Source: CAYRTD01 sp964426915 (GTDB taxonomy: Bacteria > Bacteroidota > Bacteroidia > Bacteroidales > GCA-2748055). From it: a DNA stretch of 31,314 bases. Location of the stretch: positions 1-31,314 of the forward strand of contig CAYRTD010000028.1 in assembly GCA_964426915.1 (NCBI GenBank). Reading direction: 5' to 3'. Each line of letters begins with the position of its first letter. The first letter of the stretch is position 1. Made by a program: the position numbers and the translations under genes. Of this stretch, positions 1 through 6,609 are shown one piece after another. The notes below the pieces were generated by a model. It was not told where the DNA came from. It searched no databases and saw only the letters and a list, made by a program, of their open reading frames with translations.

Positions 1-2
1 TC

Positions 3-425
3 ATAAAACTCAAGGCAAACCAGAAAAAGGAAGCAGAGCAGGTCGAAAAGGAAATTCAGACCCTTTTGAACACCGAGACCCAGTTGCGTAGCAAGAAAGA
101 ACTCATCGAGAAATTCATACGGGATAACCTGCCAGTTATTGAGAATACCGATGACATTCCACAGGAATTCGAGAAGTTTTGGAACATAGAACAAGACGAG
201 GCATTCCTGAAGCTCGTTAAAGATGAGAAACTCAGCAAGGAACGTACACAGGCATTAATTGAACATTTCCTCTATTCTGAAAAGGAACCCCTGCGTGATG
301 AGATACTCGATTTGCTGGAAGGCGATAAACCGACACTGCTTAAACGCAAATCCACTGGTGACAGAATTCTAAGTCGTATTGTGGATTTCGTTGATACATT
401 CATTAACGGTGTAACAGGAAGTTAA
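3..425 (+). CDS. hsdR: Type I restriction enzyme R subunit, C-terminal end (partial)
   Basis: The reading frame is already open at base 3 and ends at TAA 423-425, so the gene starts outside the window and only about 140 C-terminal residues are present. The segment is helical and charged, with a DNIPxEFEKFW-like stretch (here DDIPQEFEKFW), a LIEHFLYSEKEPLRDEIL helix and a final DRILSRIVDFVDTFI helix. That is the pattern of the C-terminal domain of HsdR proteins of the EcoR124 type, which contacts the HsdM/HsdS methylase core of the restriction complex. The motor and nuclease domains are not in the window. Its position beside three toxin-antitoxin modules fits a defence island. The family call is by pattern recognition and is fairly sure; whether the full gene is intact cannot be judged. 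Confidence 0.8.
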   Translation: MKLKANQKKEAEQVEKEIQTLLNTETQLRSKKELIEKFIRDNLPVIENTDDIPQEFEKFWNIEQDEAFLKLVKDEKLSKERTQALIEHFLYSEKEPLRDEILDLLEGDKPTLLKRKSTGDRILSRIVDFVDTFINGVTGS

Positions 426-484
426 AAGTATGACGATGCATACATGCTTAATTTCCAATTTTAAAGCATTGTTATTTACCATTT

Positions 485-600
485 ACAACTGTCGTGCGGG
501 TTTTCGAAGCACTTCATTATCAACCGATACCAAAGTTAATTAAAAGTTCGAAAGCTCCAAGTTTATTCATCACCCCGCATGCAGTTTGACCATTTGTTGT
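485..600. repeat. Imperfect inverted-repeat site A (GTCGTGCGGG ... CCCGCATGCA)
   Basis: Left arm ACAACTGTCGTGCGGG (485-500) faces right arm CCCGCATGCAGTTTG (574-588). A nested pair TTTCGAA/TTCGAAA lies inside (about 502-508 and 547-553). The same core (GCCGTGCGGG / CCCGCATGCA) recurs at 2602-2696 on the other side of the first toxin-antitoxin module. The nested, imperfect architecture resembles a folded recombination site such as an integron attC, but I see no clear attC core triplets and no integrase, so the function is unknown. Confidence 0.5.
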
Positions 601-615
601 ATACCTGTGCTTTTC

Positions 616-1707
616 TTAATTATATAAATCAATCTTCTCTCTAAACTGATTACCAATTGAGAAAGGAATTAGTTTCAGAAATTGTAAACGACCAATGATA
701 ATTCCTGCAGGCGTTCTAAATCGATTGGAAAACTCCAATATTTTCTCTTCAGTCAAAGGCGCTGAACTTAATATTTCTTTCAATTCGTGTTCGCTCAATA
801 AGTACCGTGATGCGAAATTATCTGCTTCTTTTTCTTTATCTGAATCAAAATCTGCACCCTCTAAGTTTTCTAAGAAGATGTCTTTCTTTCCGTGAAGTAT
901 AATATGCGCAGCTTCATGAAAGAAAGTAAACCAAAAATGGTCATTGGTTCGAAATCTCCCTGAGAGTTGAATGATCGGTTTGTTATGAAACCATCTTGTC
1001 GCACCACTAATTGGAGCTTTGGGCAGATTTTGAGTATAAACAACAGCTACTCCACATTTTGCGCAAATATCTTGAATCGACTCAGCAAAATTAGCAGGCA
1101 TTTTAAATGCAAGTTCTTTAATCTCTGCTAGAGACTCTTTAAACAGTTTCTTATCGAATGAATTTAGGCTAATATCCTTGCTTTGAAGTTCACCCATTCT
1201 TAACCAAGCGGAAACTGCGTGCGGACTTTTAGTATTTGCTAAAGACACCCTAAATGCTACAGAGACTTCTTTATCAACATAAATGCGTTCCCATTCATCT
1301 GGCGAAGCAACACCAAAAAATTTAAGTGTTGATTCAGCCAAAACATTTTTCTCTCTAGTGTTTGGTAACCAACCCATCTTTCTCATATCATTTACAGGAA
1401 ACATATCTAACCAATCTTTGCATTGTTCAAGAAATTCTTCTTGTTCTAACTCAAAGAGTTCCTTTCGATATTCCTTCTCTCGGTTTATCCAAAAACTCGC
1501 TGAAATACCAAGCACTTTCTCAAGCTGAAATGCTGTTGCTGTAGTAATTGGTTCTCTACCTTTAATAATATCGTTTATTTTTTCTTTAGGTCTTCCCATT
1601 CTCTCCGCTAACTCTGATTGACTCATTCCAACCGTATCAATAGTTTCTTGAATCGTATCCCCAGGGGGAGAAAGTAATGATTTTGCTAGTTCAATATCTA
1701 CACTCAT
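616..1707 (-). CDS. HigA-type antitoxin with HTH and ImmA/IrrE metallopeptidase domain
   Basis: This 363-residue protein has two parts. Residues about 18-75 form an XRE/HigA helix-turn-helix (GMSQSELAERMGRPKEKIND, then the LEKVLGISASFWINREKEYR signature of HigA-like antitoxins). Residues about 200-330 form an ImmA/IrrE peptidase domain with a zinc motif HEAAH at residues 264-268 and the downstream acidic KEADNFASRYLL helix. It lies 12 bases downstream of the HigB-like toxin gene and is very likely co-transcribed with it. The family is known for repressors or antitoxins carrying a Zn peptidase module. I infer that it neutralises and represses the neighbouring toxin. Whether the peptidase is active, or what it cleaves, is not visible. 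The start is ATG at 1707. Confidence 0.85.
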   Translation of the reverse strand: MSVDIELAKSLLSPPGDTIQETIDTVGMSQSELAERMGRPKEKINDIIKGREPITTATAFQLEKVLGISASFWINREKEYRKELFELEQEEFLEQCKDWLDMFPVNDMRKMGWLPNTREKNVLAESTLKFFGVASPDEWERIYVDKEVSVAFRVSLANTKSPHAVSAWLRMGELQSKDISLNSFDKKLFKESLAEIKELAFKMPANFAESIQDICAKCGVAVVYTQNLPKAPISGATRWFHNKPIIQLSGRFRTNDHFWFTFFHEAAHIILHGKKDIFLENLEGADFDSDKEKEADNFASRYLLSEHELKEILSSAPLTEEKILEFSNRFRTPAGIIIGRLQFLKLIPFSIGNQFREKIDLYN

Positions 1708-1719
1708 GACTTTTTGTTT

Positions 1720-2052
1720 TTAATGATAATCTTCTACTTCATTGATTTGAATCTTGGTAACATCATCCCAATTTAGTCCTCCATCATCCTTTTTTGGAAT
1801 AGGATTGTGATCTGGTTCAAAAATCATTCGGTAGTTTCCTGAGACATCAACAGCTAATTCTCCTTTTCTATCTCCAACCAATTCATGGCATCTAGCAGCA
1901 GGGATTTGTTTCATTGTAGTTAGATTTTCTGCAGCTTTCAATTCTTCGTGTCTCTGTTTAACTTTTTTTGCCAGCTGTCCAAATGCTTTAACCATTTCTT
2001 TGGGAATAGTTAATTGTTTTTCTAGTTTTCTGTTCTTGTAGTTGATTAACAC
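1720..2052 (-). CDS. HigB/RelE-like toxin
   Basis: The protein has about 110 residues if it starts at GTG 2052. The frame remains open upstream to a TTG at 2091, but that would place the inverted repeat at 2072-2088 inside the gene, and the homologous family starts close to the YKNRKLEKQL segment, so GTG 2052 is preferred. Family marks are N-terminal LEKQL, the AARCHELVGDRKGELAVDVSGNYRMIFEP core typical of plasmid-maintenance-type RelE-fold killer proteins, and a C-terminal WDDVTKIQINEVEDYH. Members of this fold are ribosome-associated mRNA interferases. It is the upstream member of a toxin-first (higBA) pair with the HTH/ImmA-IrrE antitoxin 12 bases downstream. The family call is good; the exact toxic activity is inferred. 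Confidence 0.78.
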   Translation of the reverse strand: MLINYKNRKLEKQLTIPKEMVKAFGQLAKKVKQRHEELKAAENLTTMKQIPAARCHELVGDRKGELAVDVSGNYRMIFEPDHNPIPKKDDGGLNWDDVTKIQINEVEDYH

Positions 2053-2071
2053 TATTAATATATAAAATTTA

Positions 2072-2088
2072 TTAACGATTAACGTTAA
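2072..2088 (-). promoter_or_regulatory. Operator-like inverted repeat of the first toxin-antitoxin module
   Basis: TTAACG-ATTAA-CGTTAA is a perfect 6-base inverted repeat with a 5-base spacer, 20 bases upstream of the GTG start of the toxin. It directly abuts a TAnnTTTG-type -7 box. This is the expected position for an autoregulatory operator of a HigA-type HTH protein. Confidence 0.55.
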
Positions 2089-2096
2089 CAAAAATA
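2089..2096 (-). promoter_or_regulatory. -7 box TATTTTTG of the toxin-antitoxin operon
   Basis: On the minus strand, TATTTTTG matches the Bacteroidota sigma-factor -7 consensus TAnnTTTG. It lies immediately upstream of the operator-like repeat and about 37 bases before the toxin start. No convincing -33 TTTG element was seen. Confidence 0.4.
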
Positions 2097-2180
2097 CATT
2101 TAATTTTGGTGTGGCCTAGTTTTTAGTGAAGTTTTTTATTCGGCAGGGAAAGTTCTCACTCGATGACAGCATGGTATACA

Positions 2181-2584
2181 GTCGAGTCACGCAAGGGAAT
2201 TTCACCCTTGCGTTCTCTCAGAACCGGATCCCGATGAAATAATCGGGACAGGCTGTGAACCTCTCAATTATTCCCTCCGGTCATGAGCTCCGCTTCGCTC
2301 CGGTTCATCCGGCTCTTCATGTTCTTACACACTTGTGTGCCAAAGCATTATGAGTAGGCACAAAGATATACATCTTAAGGATGTACCAATCTCCAGTGAG
2401 GTAAAAGGTTCGGTTGCTTAGTCTGCCTGAACATCCTAAGCGGAAGTCCATCTCTTTAATTGTTGTTTCATGGTCAGCCACCCACCAGTTTGTAGGCTCC
2501 ACACACATGAATAAACTCCTTAAAGTCTTCCATCATCTGTACAGCATCCAATCAACAGTTCAGGTTGATTGGTTCAAGGCACAC
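2181..2584 (-). ncRNA. ORF-less, degenerate group II intron remnant
   Basis: Read on the minus strand, the 3' end shows a domain VI-like hairpin (ACGCAAGGG ... CCCTTGCGT) followed by GTGACTCGAC ending at 2181, a typical bacterial group II intron terminus. Just before it lies a GAGCCGGATGA ... GGATCCGGTTCTGAGAG pair, which resembles domain V but carries roughly 60 extra bases with their own hairpins (2225-2320). Upstream sequence is structured and non-coding, including a 9-bp stem CCAATCAAC/GTTGATTGG (about 2547-2573) close to GTGTGCC at 2584, a plausible GUGYG 5' end. No maturase is present. The 3' end is better supported than the 5' end, and the element is probably inactive. Confidence 0.5.
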
Positions 2585-2712
2585 CGGCGTTTTATTGTAT
2601 GGTGCCGTGCGGGATTAAGAAGCGATTTCCTATCAGTCTACACTGATTTTTTTTATGAGCCACAAACGCCCGAAAACCTCCGAAACCCGCATGCACTATA
2701 TCATGTGTTGTT
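2576..2712. repeat. Imperfect inverted-repeat site B (GTGCCGTGCGGG ... CCCGCATGCAC)
   Basis: Left arm GTGCCGTGCGGG (2602-2613) faces right arm CCCGCATGCAC (2686-2696). An outer pair GGCGTTT (2586-2592)/AAACGCC (2664-2670) and a terminal CACAC/GTGTTG pair give a nested fold. In its centre is the hairpin ATCAGT-CTAC-ACTGAT followed by a run of T (2632-2656). It shares its core with site A at 485-600, so the two bracket the first toxin-antitoxin module plus the intron remnant. Confidence 0.5.
2632..2656 (+). terminator. Short hairpin plus T-run
   Basis: A 6-bp stem ATCAGT/ACTGAT with a 4-base loop is followed by nine T residues. It looks like a weak intrinsic terminator on the plus strand but may simply be the centre of inverted-repeat site B. 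Confidence 0.3.
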
Positions 2713-2724
2713 AAATCGTGCATA

Positions 2725-3129
2725 TTAATCAAGAAGAATAATTTTATCCTTAAATCTGGTTTTCAAAATTTTAGTCAATTCATTTAATTCTGAATCATTT
2801 AATTCCAATCCTATAATCAGCTTTGAGCCGGACCAACTAATTTCAAAAAGACTACTATTAAGTTTAATGATGATTTTATCTTTTTGATTTAATTCTGCTT
2901 CGTTTTCTGAGGTTTCAACTGTATACCAATCAATTTCATCTATATCCTCAGGATAACTTCTTTGAATCAATAAATATTTTTCTGTATTGTTGATTATATA
3001 ATCAATGTTTTCGTTTTCATTGTCTATAGAATCCGAAAGTTCAACAGTACAACCAAAATCTGGATCATCTGTAATTGATAGATTTTTGCATATAAAATCA
3101 ACTTTGTGTGTTAATCCTGTCTTGCTCAT
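2725..3129 (-). CDS. Hypothetical protein, possibly Imm10-like, third gene of a higBA operon
   Basis: This 134-residue acidic protein has no signal peptide or membrane segment. It starts 7 bases after the stop of the upstream higA, so it is probably the third gene of that toxin-antitoxin operon. The central part (EKYLLIQRSYPEDIDEIDW, residues about 50-68) followed by a strand-rich segment and a final ELNDSELNELTKILKTRF helix resembles the layout of the Imm10 immunity-protein family, where an LLLQRS-like strand is characteristic. That similarity is my own pattern judgement and is moderate at best. It could equally be an unrelated accessory antitoxin or a cargo gene. It lies next to inverted-repeat site B. 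Confidence 0.45.
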   Translation of the reverse strand: MSKTGLTHKVDFICKNLSITDDPDFGCTVELSDSIDNENENIDYIINNTEKYLLIQRSYPEDIDEIDWYTVETSENEAELNQKDKIIIKLNSSLFEISWSGSKLIIGLELNDSELNELTKILKTRFKDKIILLD

Positions 3130-3136
3130 TGCTTTA

Positions 3137-3505
3137 TTATCCGGTTATTTGATAATCACTAATCAATACTTTTGCTGAAATGTTTAGTCTGGTTGTCAAT
3201 TTTCGAATCATATCAACAGTCAATCTGCGTTTACGATTCAGAATCTCTGAAACTCGACTCTTTCCACCAATCTCTGAAATTAAATCCACTTGTTTAAGCT
3301 GCATTTCTTCCATCCGTATCTTAATCGCTTCAATCGGGTCAGGAGCTTCGATTGGATAATGTTTGTTTTCGTAATCATCAACCATTAATCCAAGTATTTC
3401 TAACTCATCACTCTCATGAGTACCGAGTTTTGCATCGAAAATCTCTTCCAATCTTTTCAATGCTGCTCTGTAATCCGCATCTGTTTTTATCGGTTTTAAT
3501 TCCAT
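3137..3505 (-). CDS. higA: HigA family antitoxin (COG5499-like), copy 1
   Basis: The protein has 122 residues from ATG 3505; a GTG at 3511 is a less likely start because the paralogue aligns from the ATG. The N-terminal half (ELKPIKTDADYRAALKRLEE) is the characteristic dimer/toxin-binding segment of COG5499 HigA proteins. The centre reads YENKHYPIEAPDPIEAIKIR, and the C-terminal half is an HTH (QLKQVDLISEIGGKSRVSEI, then NRKRRLTVDMIRKL). It follows the toxin gene by 11 bases. The expected role is to bind HigB and repress the operon. It is closely related to the second copy at 3896-4252, with the same IKFRM/IKIRM and KSRVSEIL blocks. Confidence 0.9.
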   Translation of the reverse strand: MELKPIKTDADYRAALKRLEEIFDAKLGTHESDELEILGLMVDDYENKHYPIEAPDPIEAIKIRMEEMQLKQVDLISEIGGKSRVSEILNRKRRLTVDMIRKLTTRLNISAKVLISDYQITG

Positions 3506-3516
3506 AATCACTAATT

Positions 3517-3813
3517 TTAAATACTATTAGCATCAATTTTGTCATAATCCGAATGAGTACCTATGAATCGGACAAAAGCTAATTGGTGTTCAAAATTGAA
3601 TTTTATCACCAATCGGTATGTGTTGCCTTTAATATTAAAAACAATCCTATTGTCTTTTAGAATACTTGCAAGGGCATAACTCTGTTTAACATCATTGGGT
3701 GTTCTCCAATCTGAATTCATCGCTGTATCATACCAAGTCTTTAAATATTGCTCTGAATCAGGATGTTTTTCCCAAAATTCTCTCAATGTACTTTTTGCAA
3801 ATATCCTTTTCAT
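3517..3813 (-). CDS. higB: HigB family toxin (mRNA interferase), copy 1
   Basis: The protein has 98 residues from ATG 3813. An upstream in-frame TTG at 3822 would lie over the transcription start region, so the ATG is chosen; it also aligns with the start of the paralogue at 4551. It carries the HigB_toxin family pattern: KRIFAKSTLREFWEKHPDSE, LKTWYDTAMNSDWRTPNDVK, RIVFNIKGNTYRLVIKFNF and the C-terminal AFVRFIGTHSDYDKIDA. The family is RelE-like and cleaves mRNA on the ribosome. It is the first gene of a three-gene operon (toxin, antitoxin, Imm10-like protein). Confidence 0.9.
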   Translation of the reverse strand: MKRIFAKSTLREFWEKHPDSEQYLKTWYDTAMNSDWRTPNDVKQSYALASILKDNRIVFNIKGNTYRLVIKFNFEHQLAFVRFIGTHSDYDKIDANSI

Positions 3814-3815
3814 AG

Positions 3816-3862
3816 TTCTCAATCTGCGAACAAAGATATAATAAAATTCTCAATCCGGGAAC
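3816..3862 (-). promoter_or_regulatory. higBA copy 1 promoter with phased direct-repeat operators
   Basis: Two 16-base direct repeats, TTCTCAATCTGCGAAC (3816-3831) and TTCTCAATCCGGGAAC (3847-3862), differ at two positions. They are spaced exactly 31 bases apart, about three helical turns. Between them, on the minus strand, lies TATCTTTG (3838-3831), a match to the TAnnTTTG -7 box, 18 bases from the toxin ATG. This is a convincing HigA-controlled promoter/operator arrangement. Confidence 0.6.
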
Positions 3863-3895
3863 TTTTTTTATACAGGATGTTGGCAAAATGTGCCT

Positions 3896-4252
3896 TTAAT
3901 AATCGGTAATTAAAGTTTCGTAAGGAATCTTTAACTTTTCATGCAATTTGCGAATCATTTTTAAGGTCAATTTTCGCTTTTTACTTAAGATCTCGGACAC
4001 TCTACTTTTATATCCAATGATTTCAGCAAGATCACTTTTCTTCATGCCTAGTTGATCCATACGAAACTTGATAGCCTCAATGGGATCTGGAGGACCAATC
4101 GGATAATTTTCATCTTCGTATTTTTCAATCAGTATAGTCAGGATTTCTGCTTCATCTCCTTCAGGTGAATCAACTGAAGCATCAAAAATAACCTCAAGCC
4201 TTTTTAAAGCTTTCTGGTAATCTTCTTCCGTTTTTATCACTTTAATATCCAT
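3896..4252 (-). CDS. higA: HigA family antitoxin (COG5499-like), copy 2
   Basis: The protein has 118 residues from ATG 4252; an in-frame TTG at 4261 overlaps the toxin stop and is not preferred. It has the same architecture as the copy at 3137-3505: an N-terminal IKVIKTEEDYQKALKRLEVI segment, a central YPIGPPDPIEAIKFRM block and a C-terminal HTH (MKKSDLAEIIGYKSRVSEIL, then KKRKLTLKMIRKL). It lies 5 bases downstream of the second higB. Expected role: toxin neutralisation and autorepression. The two antitoxins are clearly paralogous but have diverged enough that toxin specificity may differ. Confidence 0.9.
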   Translation of the reverse strand: MDIKVIKTEEDYQKALKRLEVIFDASVDSPEGDEAEILTILIEKYEDENYPIGPPDPIEAIKFRMDQLGMKKSDLAEIIGYKSRVSEILSKKRKLTLKMIRKLHEKLKIPYETLITDY

Positions 4253-4257
4253 TGCAA

Positions 4258-4551
4258 TCAAATTTTATCCGCATCAATTTTATCATAATTATTATGTGTG
4301 CCAATAAATCTTATAAAAACCCATTGTCTGAGGTAATTAATATGAGTGACAAGTATATACTTGTTACTACAAATATTAAATACCACACGTCCTGCCTTCA
4401 AGATACTTGCTTTGGGATAGTCATTCTTTATATCTGCCGGGCTATTCCATTTAGCTTTACTTGCTTCTTTATACCAGGTTTTTAATGAATCCTCAGAATC
4501 AGAATACTTTTCCCGGAAATCCCGCAGTATATTTTTGGCAACTACCCTCAT
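4258..4551 (-). CDS. higB: HigB family toxin (mRNA interferase), copy 2
   Basis: The protein has 97 residues from ATG 4551. It parallels copy 1 along its whole length: RVVAKNILRDFREKYSDSE, LKTWYKEASKAKWNSPADIK, KAGRVVFNICSNKYILVTHI and WVFIRFIGTHNNYDKIDADK. Known family function is translation-dependent mRNA cleavage. It is followed after 5 bases by its antitoxin. The tandem arrangement with the 3137-3813 pair suggests duplication followed by divergence, or independent acquisition of two related modules. Confidence 0.9.
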   Translation of the reverse strand: MRVVAKNILRDFREKYSDSEDSLKTWYKEASKAKWNSPADIKNDYPKASILKAGRVVFNICSNKYILVTHINYLRQWVFIRFIGTHNNYDKIDADKI

Positions 4552-4573
4552 TACATCTTAGAGTATTTACTGG

Positions 4574-4605
4574 CAAAGATATGAATAAAGTTACCATTAT
4601 GGTAA
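4574..4605 (-). promoter_or_regulatory. higBA copy 2 promoter and palindromic operator
   Basis: On the minus strand TATCTTTG (4581-4574) matches the -7 consensus TAnnTTTG and is identical to the box of copy 1. Ten bases upstream is a perfect 15-base palindrome, TTACCAT-T-ATGGTAA (4591-4605), in the -20 to -35 region where a bound repressor would block the polymerase. The operator sequence differs completely from that of copy 1. Confidence 0.6.
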
Positions 4606-4727
4606 TTATGTAAGCGTATTTTTCGATGTTGGCGGGATTTTTTGGCATTTTCTGAGTCGTAATCGGAAGATTAAACAAAAATAACTTTTTTGACTTCCAA
4701 CAAGACAAAGGATACTTTAGTTCCTAA

Positions 4728-5033
4728 TACCAATCTGACTATGGTTATGCAATACGGGTTGGATTAGAAGACATTAAAATTGATTGGTTGACTTTAAGAT
4801 TTACATTAAGTTATGACAAATATGGCGGAGAATTAAAAGCAAGCGATGTTGGATTAAGCGGTGTATACACAACAAATGCCAAGATTGATAAATTTGTTAT
4901 TTCACTGGGAGTGTTTCCCGTAAACTTCAAAATAATAGACCGGATTGATTTGAATTTTGGTTTTGAACTTTCAAGATTGATAAGTGAGAACTTTATTGGG
5001 TCAAGCAGTGGTTGGCAATTGGGTGAGGTTTGA
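4728..5033 (+). pseudogene. Outer-membrane beta-barrel protein fragment
   Basis: The frame is open from 4728, after TAA 4725-4727, to TGA 5031-5033. It encodes about 101 residues of alternating hydrophobic/polar strands (DYGYAIRVGLEDIKIDWLTL, LRFTLSYDKYGG, FVISLGVFPVNF, IDLNFGFELSRLI), which is typical of a Bacteroidota porin-like beta-barrel. There is no signal peptide, no convincing start codon and no terminal aromatic strand end, so both ends of the gene are missing. The stop codon TGA sits inside the first bases of a group II intron domain V hairpin, which suggests that recombination at the intron cut the gene. It is most likely non-functional. Confidence 0.55.
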
Positions 5034-5108
5034 GCCGTGTGCCGGGAAACCCGCATGCACGGTTATCAGATTAAAAAGCCAAAAATGGCTTGAAACTTGA
5101 TAGGGATA
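5032..5108 (+). ncRNA. Group II intron domain V/VI remnant
   Basis: 5032-5065 folds as GAGCCGTGTGC-CGG-GAAA-CCC-GCATGCACGGTT, a 34-base hairpin with the AGC triad, GNRA-type loop and two-base bulge expected of group II intron domain V. 5064-5099 then folds as a domain VI-like hairpin (AAGCCA/TGGCTT inside ATCA/TTGAT) with unpaired A residues on the 3' side that could include a branch point. GGGATAC near 5105 could be the 3' terminus. No domain I to III or maturase lies upstream; a beta-barrel gene fragment is there instead. It is a strong domain V match but only a relic. Confidence 0.6.
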
Positions 5109-5139
5109 CGATAAAATTTTTATAACTTATCATTCTGCC

Positions 5140-6609
5140 ATGAAGCCAAATTTACCAATTTTAAACTGCTTGTTTATCCTTTTAGGGTTAACGGCACAAG
5201 GCCAGGTTATCAAGCACCCTTATCTCGACACGCTGGAAAAACAAAACATCACTTTTGAAAAAGTAATAAAAGTAAGTAACGCTGAAGAATTTGTCAAAGC
5301 CTTGGGCAACAATACCGCTATCCTTCTTGATTCAGGGGCATATTTTTTCAAGGATAAATTTTTTCCCGGCCAGGGCAGGACAAAAGGCCATGATTACCTT
5401 GGAGGGCTTTCCGGACATTATGACAACAGGTTTATCCATGACCTGGAAAACTTAGCCATCATTGGGGCAGACAGTTTTCCGGCATACATAATCCAACCAT
5501 ACCATACTTATTATGTATGGGAATTTAAAAATGTAAAAAATCTCTTTTTATATAATTTAGTAATGGAACATGAACCAGATTATAGTTGCTCCGGCGGTGT
5601 GATATACATAGAAAACGGGAGAGACATCAATTTGGAAAACCTGGAATTGAGGGGAAGCGGGTCTGAGGGGTTGACCCTTAAAAATGTAAATGATTTTTCT
5701 ATTTCCAACTCTACCATAACTGAATGTTCCGAGCAACTGGGGACATTCACGGACACAAAAAATGCAACCATTGATCAATGCCGGTTCAATGAAAATGAAT
5801 TTATACTCCGGGGTTTCACCATAGATAACAGTCAAATATCATTTAAAAATTCAAGGATAGAAACAAAATACCCTTTTCATGAAGACCCGCTCCGGTATGA
5901 CGGGCCTTTTGATGTGCTGTTCCTGATCGACCATTATTTTGCCCCGGAAAAAGACAGCTTGTCAAAGTTGTTAAACAACAAGATTGCTTTTACCAATACC
6001 GTTATTAACGAAGACACAATCAACCACGAGTATAATTTCTTTGATTACACCGATCCCGGTTTTTTTGAATATGGTGTCCCAATTGCCGAATACCCCGATT
6101 TGTTAATTTTGTTCCACGACATGTATATTGAAGGGACGCACAATGAAAGGCCCCCTGGAGATACTGTAAATATTTTCATGGGACTGGGCTCTATGCCTGG
6201 TGATGGAACCTTACAAATTGTTAAATCTGATTTAAAAGAAATAATAAAGATTGAACAACAACTGGAAAATAGCCTGGCAATAAGTTTTGAAGGGCCGCAT
6301 CACGATCTGGTGAACTGGAAACACTATACCTCCCCATGGGAAGAGGTGCCCAAAATATCGCCAAATACCTACAATTTATTGAAATATACTGATGATGAAC
6401 TGAATAAATTCCCTGAATACACCCTCGAGGAATTAATAAAATATTTAAATGAAAAGGGTTTTGAAGGCTCGGCTGACTATGTCGCCAAACATGCATGTAG
6501 TCCACTGTACGTGGCACCAAGCATGGTCAGGTTGAGAATAACAGCCATCGACAAGGATGACAAAATAATATTAAGGTTATTATGTTTTCATACTCCTATG
6601 GGGTGTTAA
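5140..6609 (+). CDS. Secreted right-handed beta-helix protein
   Basis: This 489-residue protein starts at ATG 5140 with a signal peptide (PILNCLFILLGLTAQGQ). Residues about 90-240 contain successive short strands such as LFLYNLVMEHE, INLENLELRGSG, LTLKNVNDFSISNSTITECS and ATIDQCRFNENE. This is the periodic pattern of right-handed parallel beta-helix proteins (pectate-lyase-like fold), a common scaffold for polysaccharide lyases and for non-catalytic surface proteins. I see no certain catalytic triad. The region after residue about 250 is not assigned. The last 30 residues (after YVAKHACS) look less protein-like than the rest, so a late frameshift or abnormal 3' end is possible. No co-directional operon partner lies close by. 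Confidence 0.6.
   Translation: MKPNLPILNCLFILLGLTAQGQVIKHPYLDTLEKQNITFEKVIKVSNAEEFVKALGNNTAILLDSGAYFFKDKFFPGQGRTKGHDYLGGLSGHYDNRFIHDLENLAIIGADSFPAYIIQPYHTYYVWEFKNVKNLFLYNLVMEHEPDYSCSGGVIYIENGRDINLENLELRGSGSEGLTLKNVNDFSISNSTITECSEQLGTFTDTKNATIDQCRFNENEFILRGFTIDNSQISFKNSRIETKYPFHEDPLRYDGPFDVLFLIDHYFAPEKDSLSKLLNNKIAFTNTVINEDTINHEYNFFDYTDPGFFEYGVPIAEYPDLLILFHDMYIEGTHNERPPGDTVNIFMGLGSMPGDGTLQIVKSDLKEIIKIEQQLENSLAISFEGPHHDLVNWKHYTSPWEEVPKISPNTYNLLKYTDDELNKFPEYTLEELIKYLNEKGFEGSADYVAKHACSPLYVAPSMVRLRITAIDKDDKIILRLLCFHTPMGC

Noticed and set aside
2317..2508. 63-residue minus-strand frame
   Set aside because: It lies inside the structured intron remnant and has no protein-like conservation pattern.
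4111..4640. ATGTTGGCGGGATTTT near 4626 resembles ATGTTGGCGGATTTTG near 14112
   Set aside because: The similarity is short and both lie in AT-rich intergenic DNA; it is not enough to call a repeat family from two copies.
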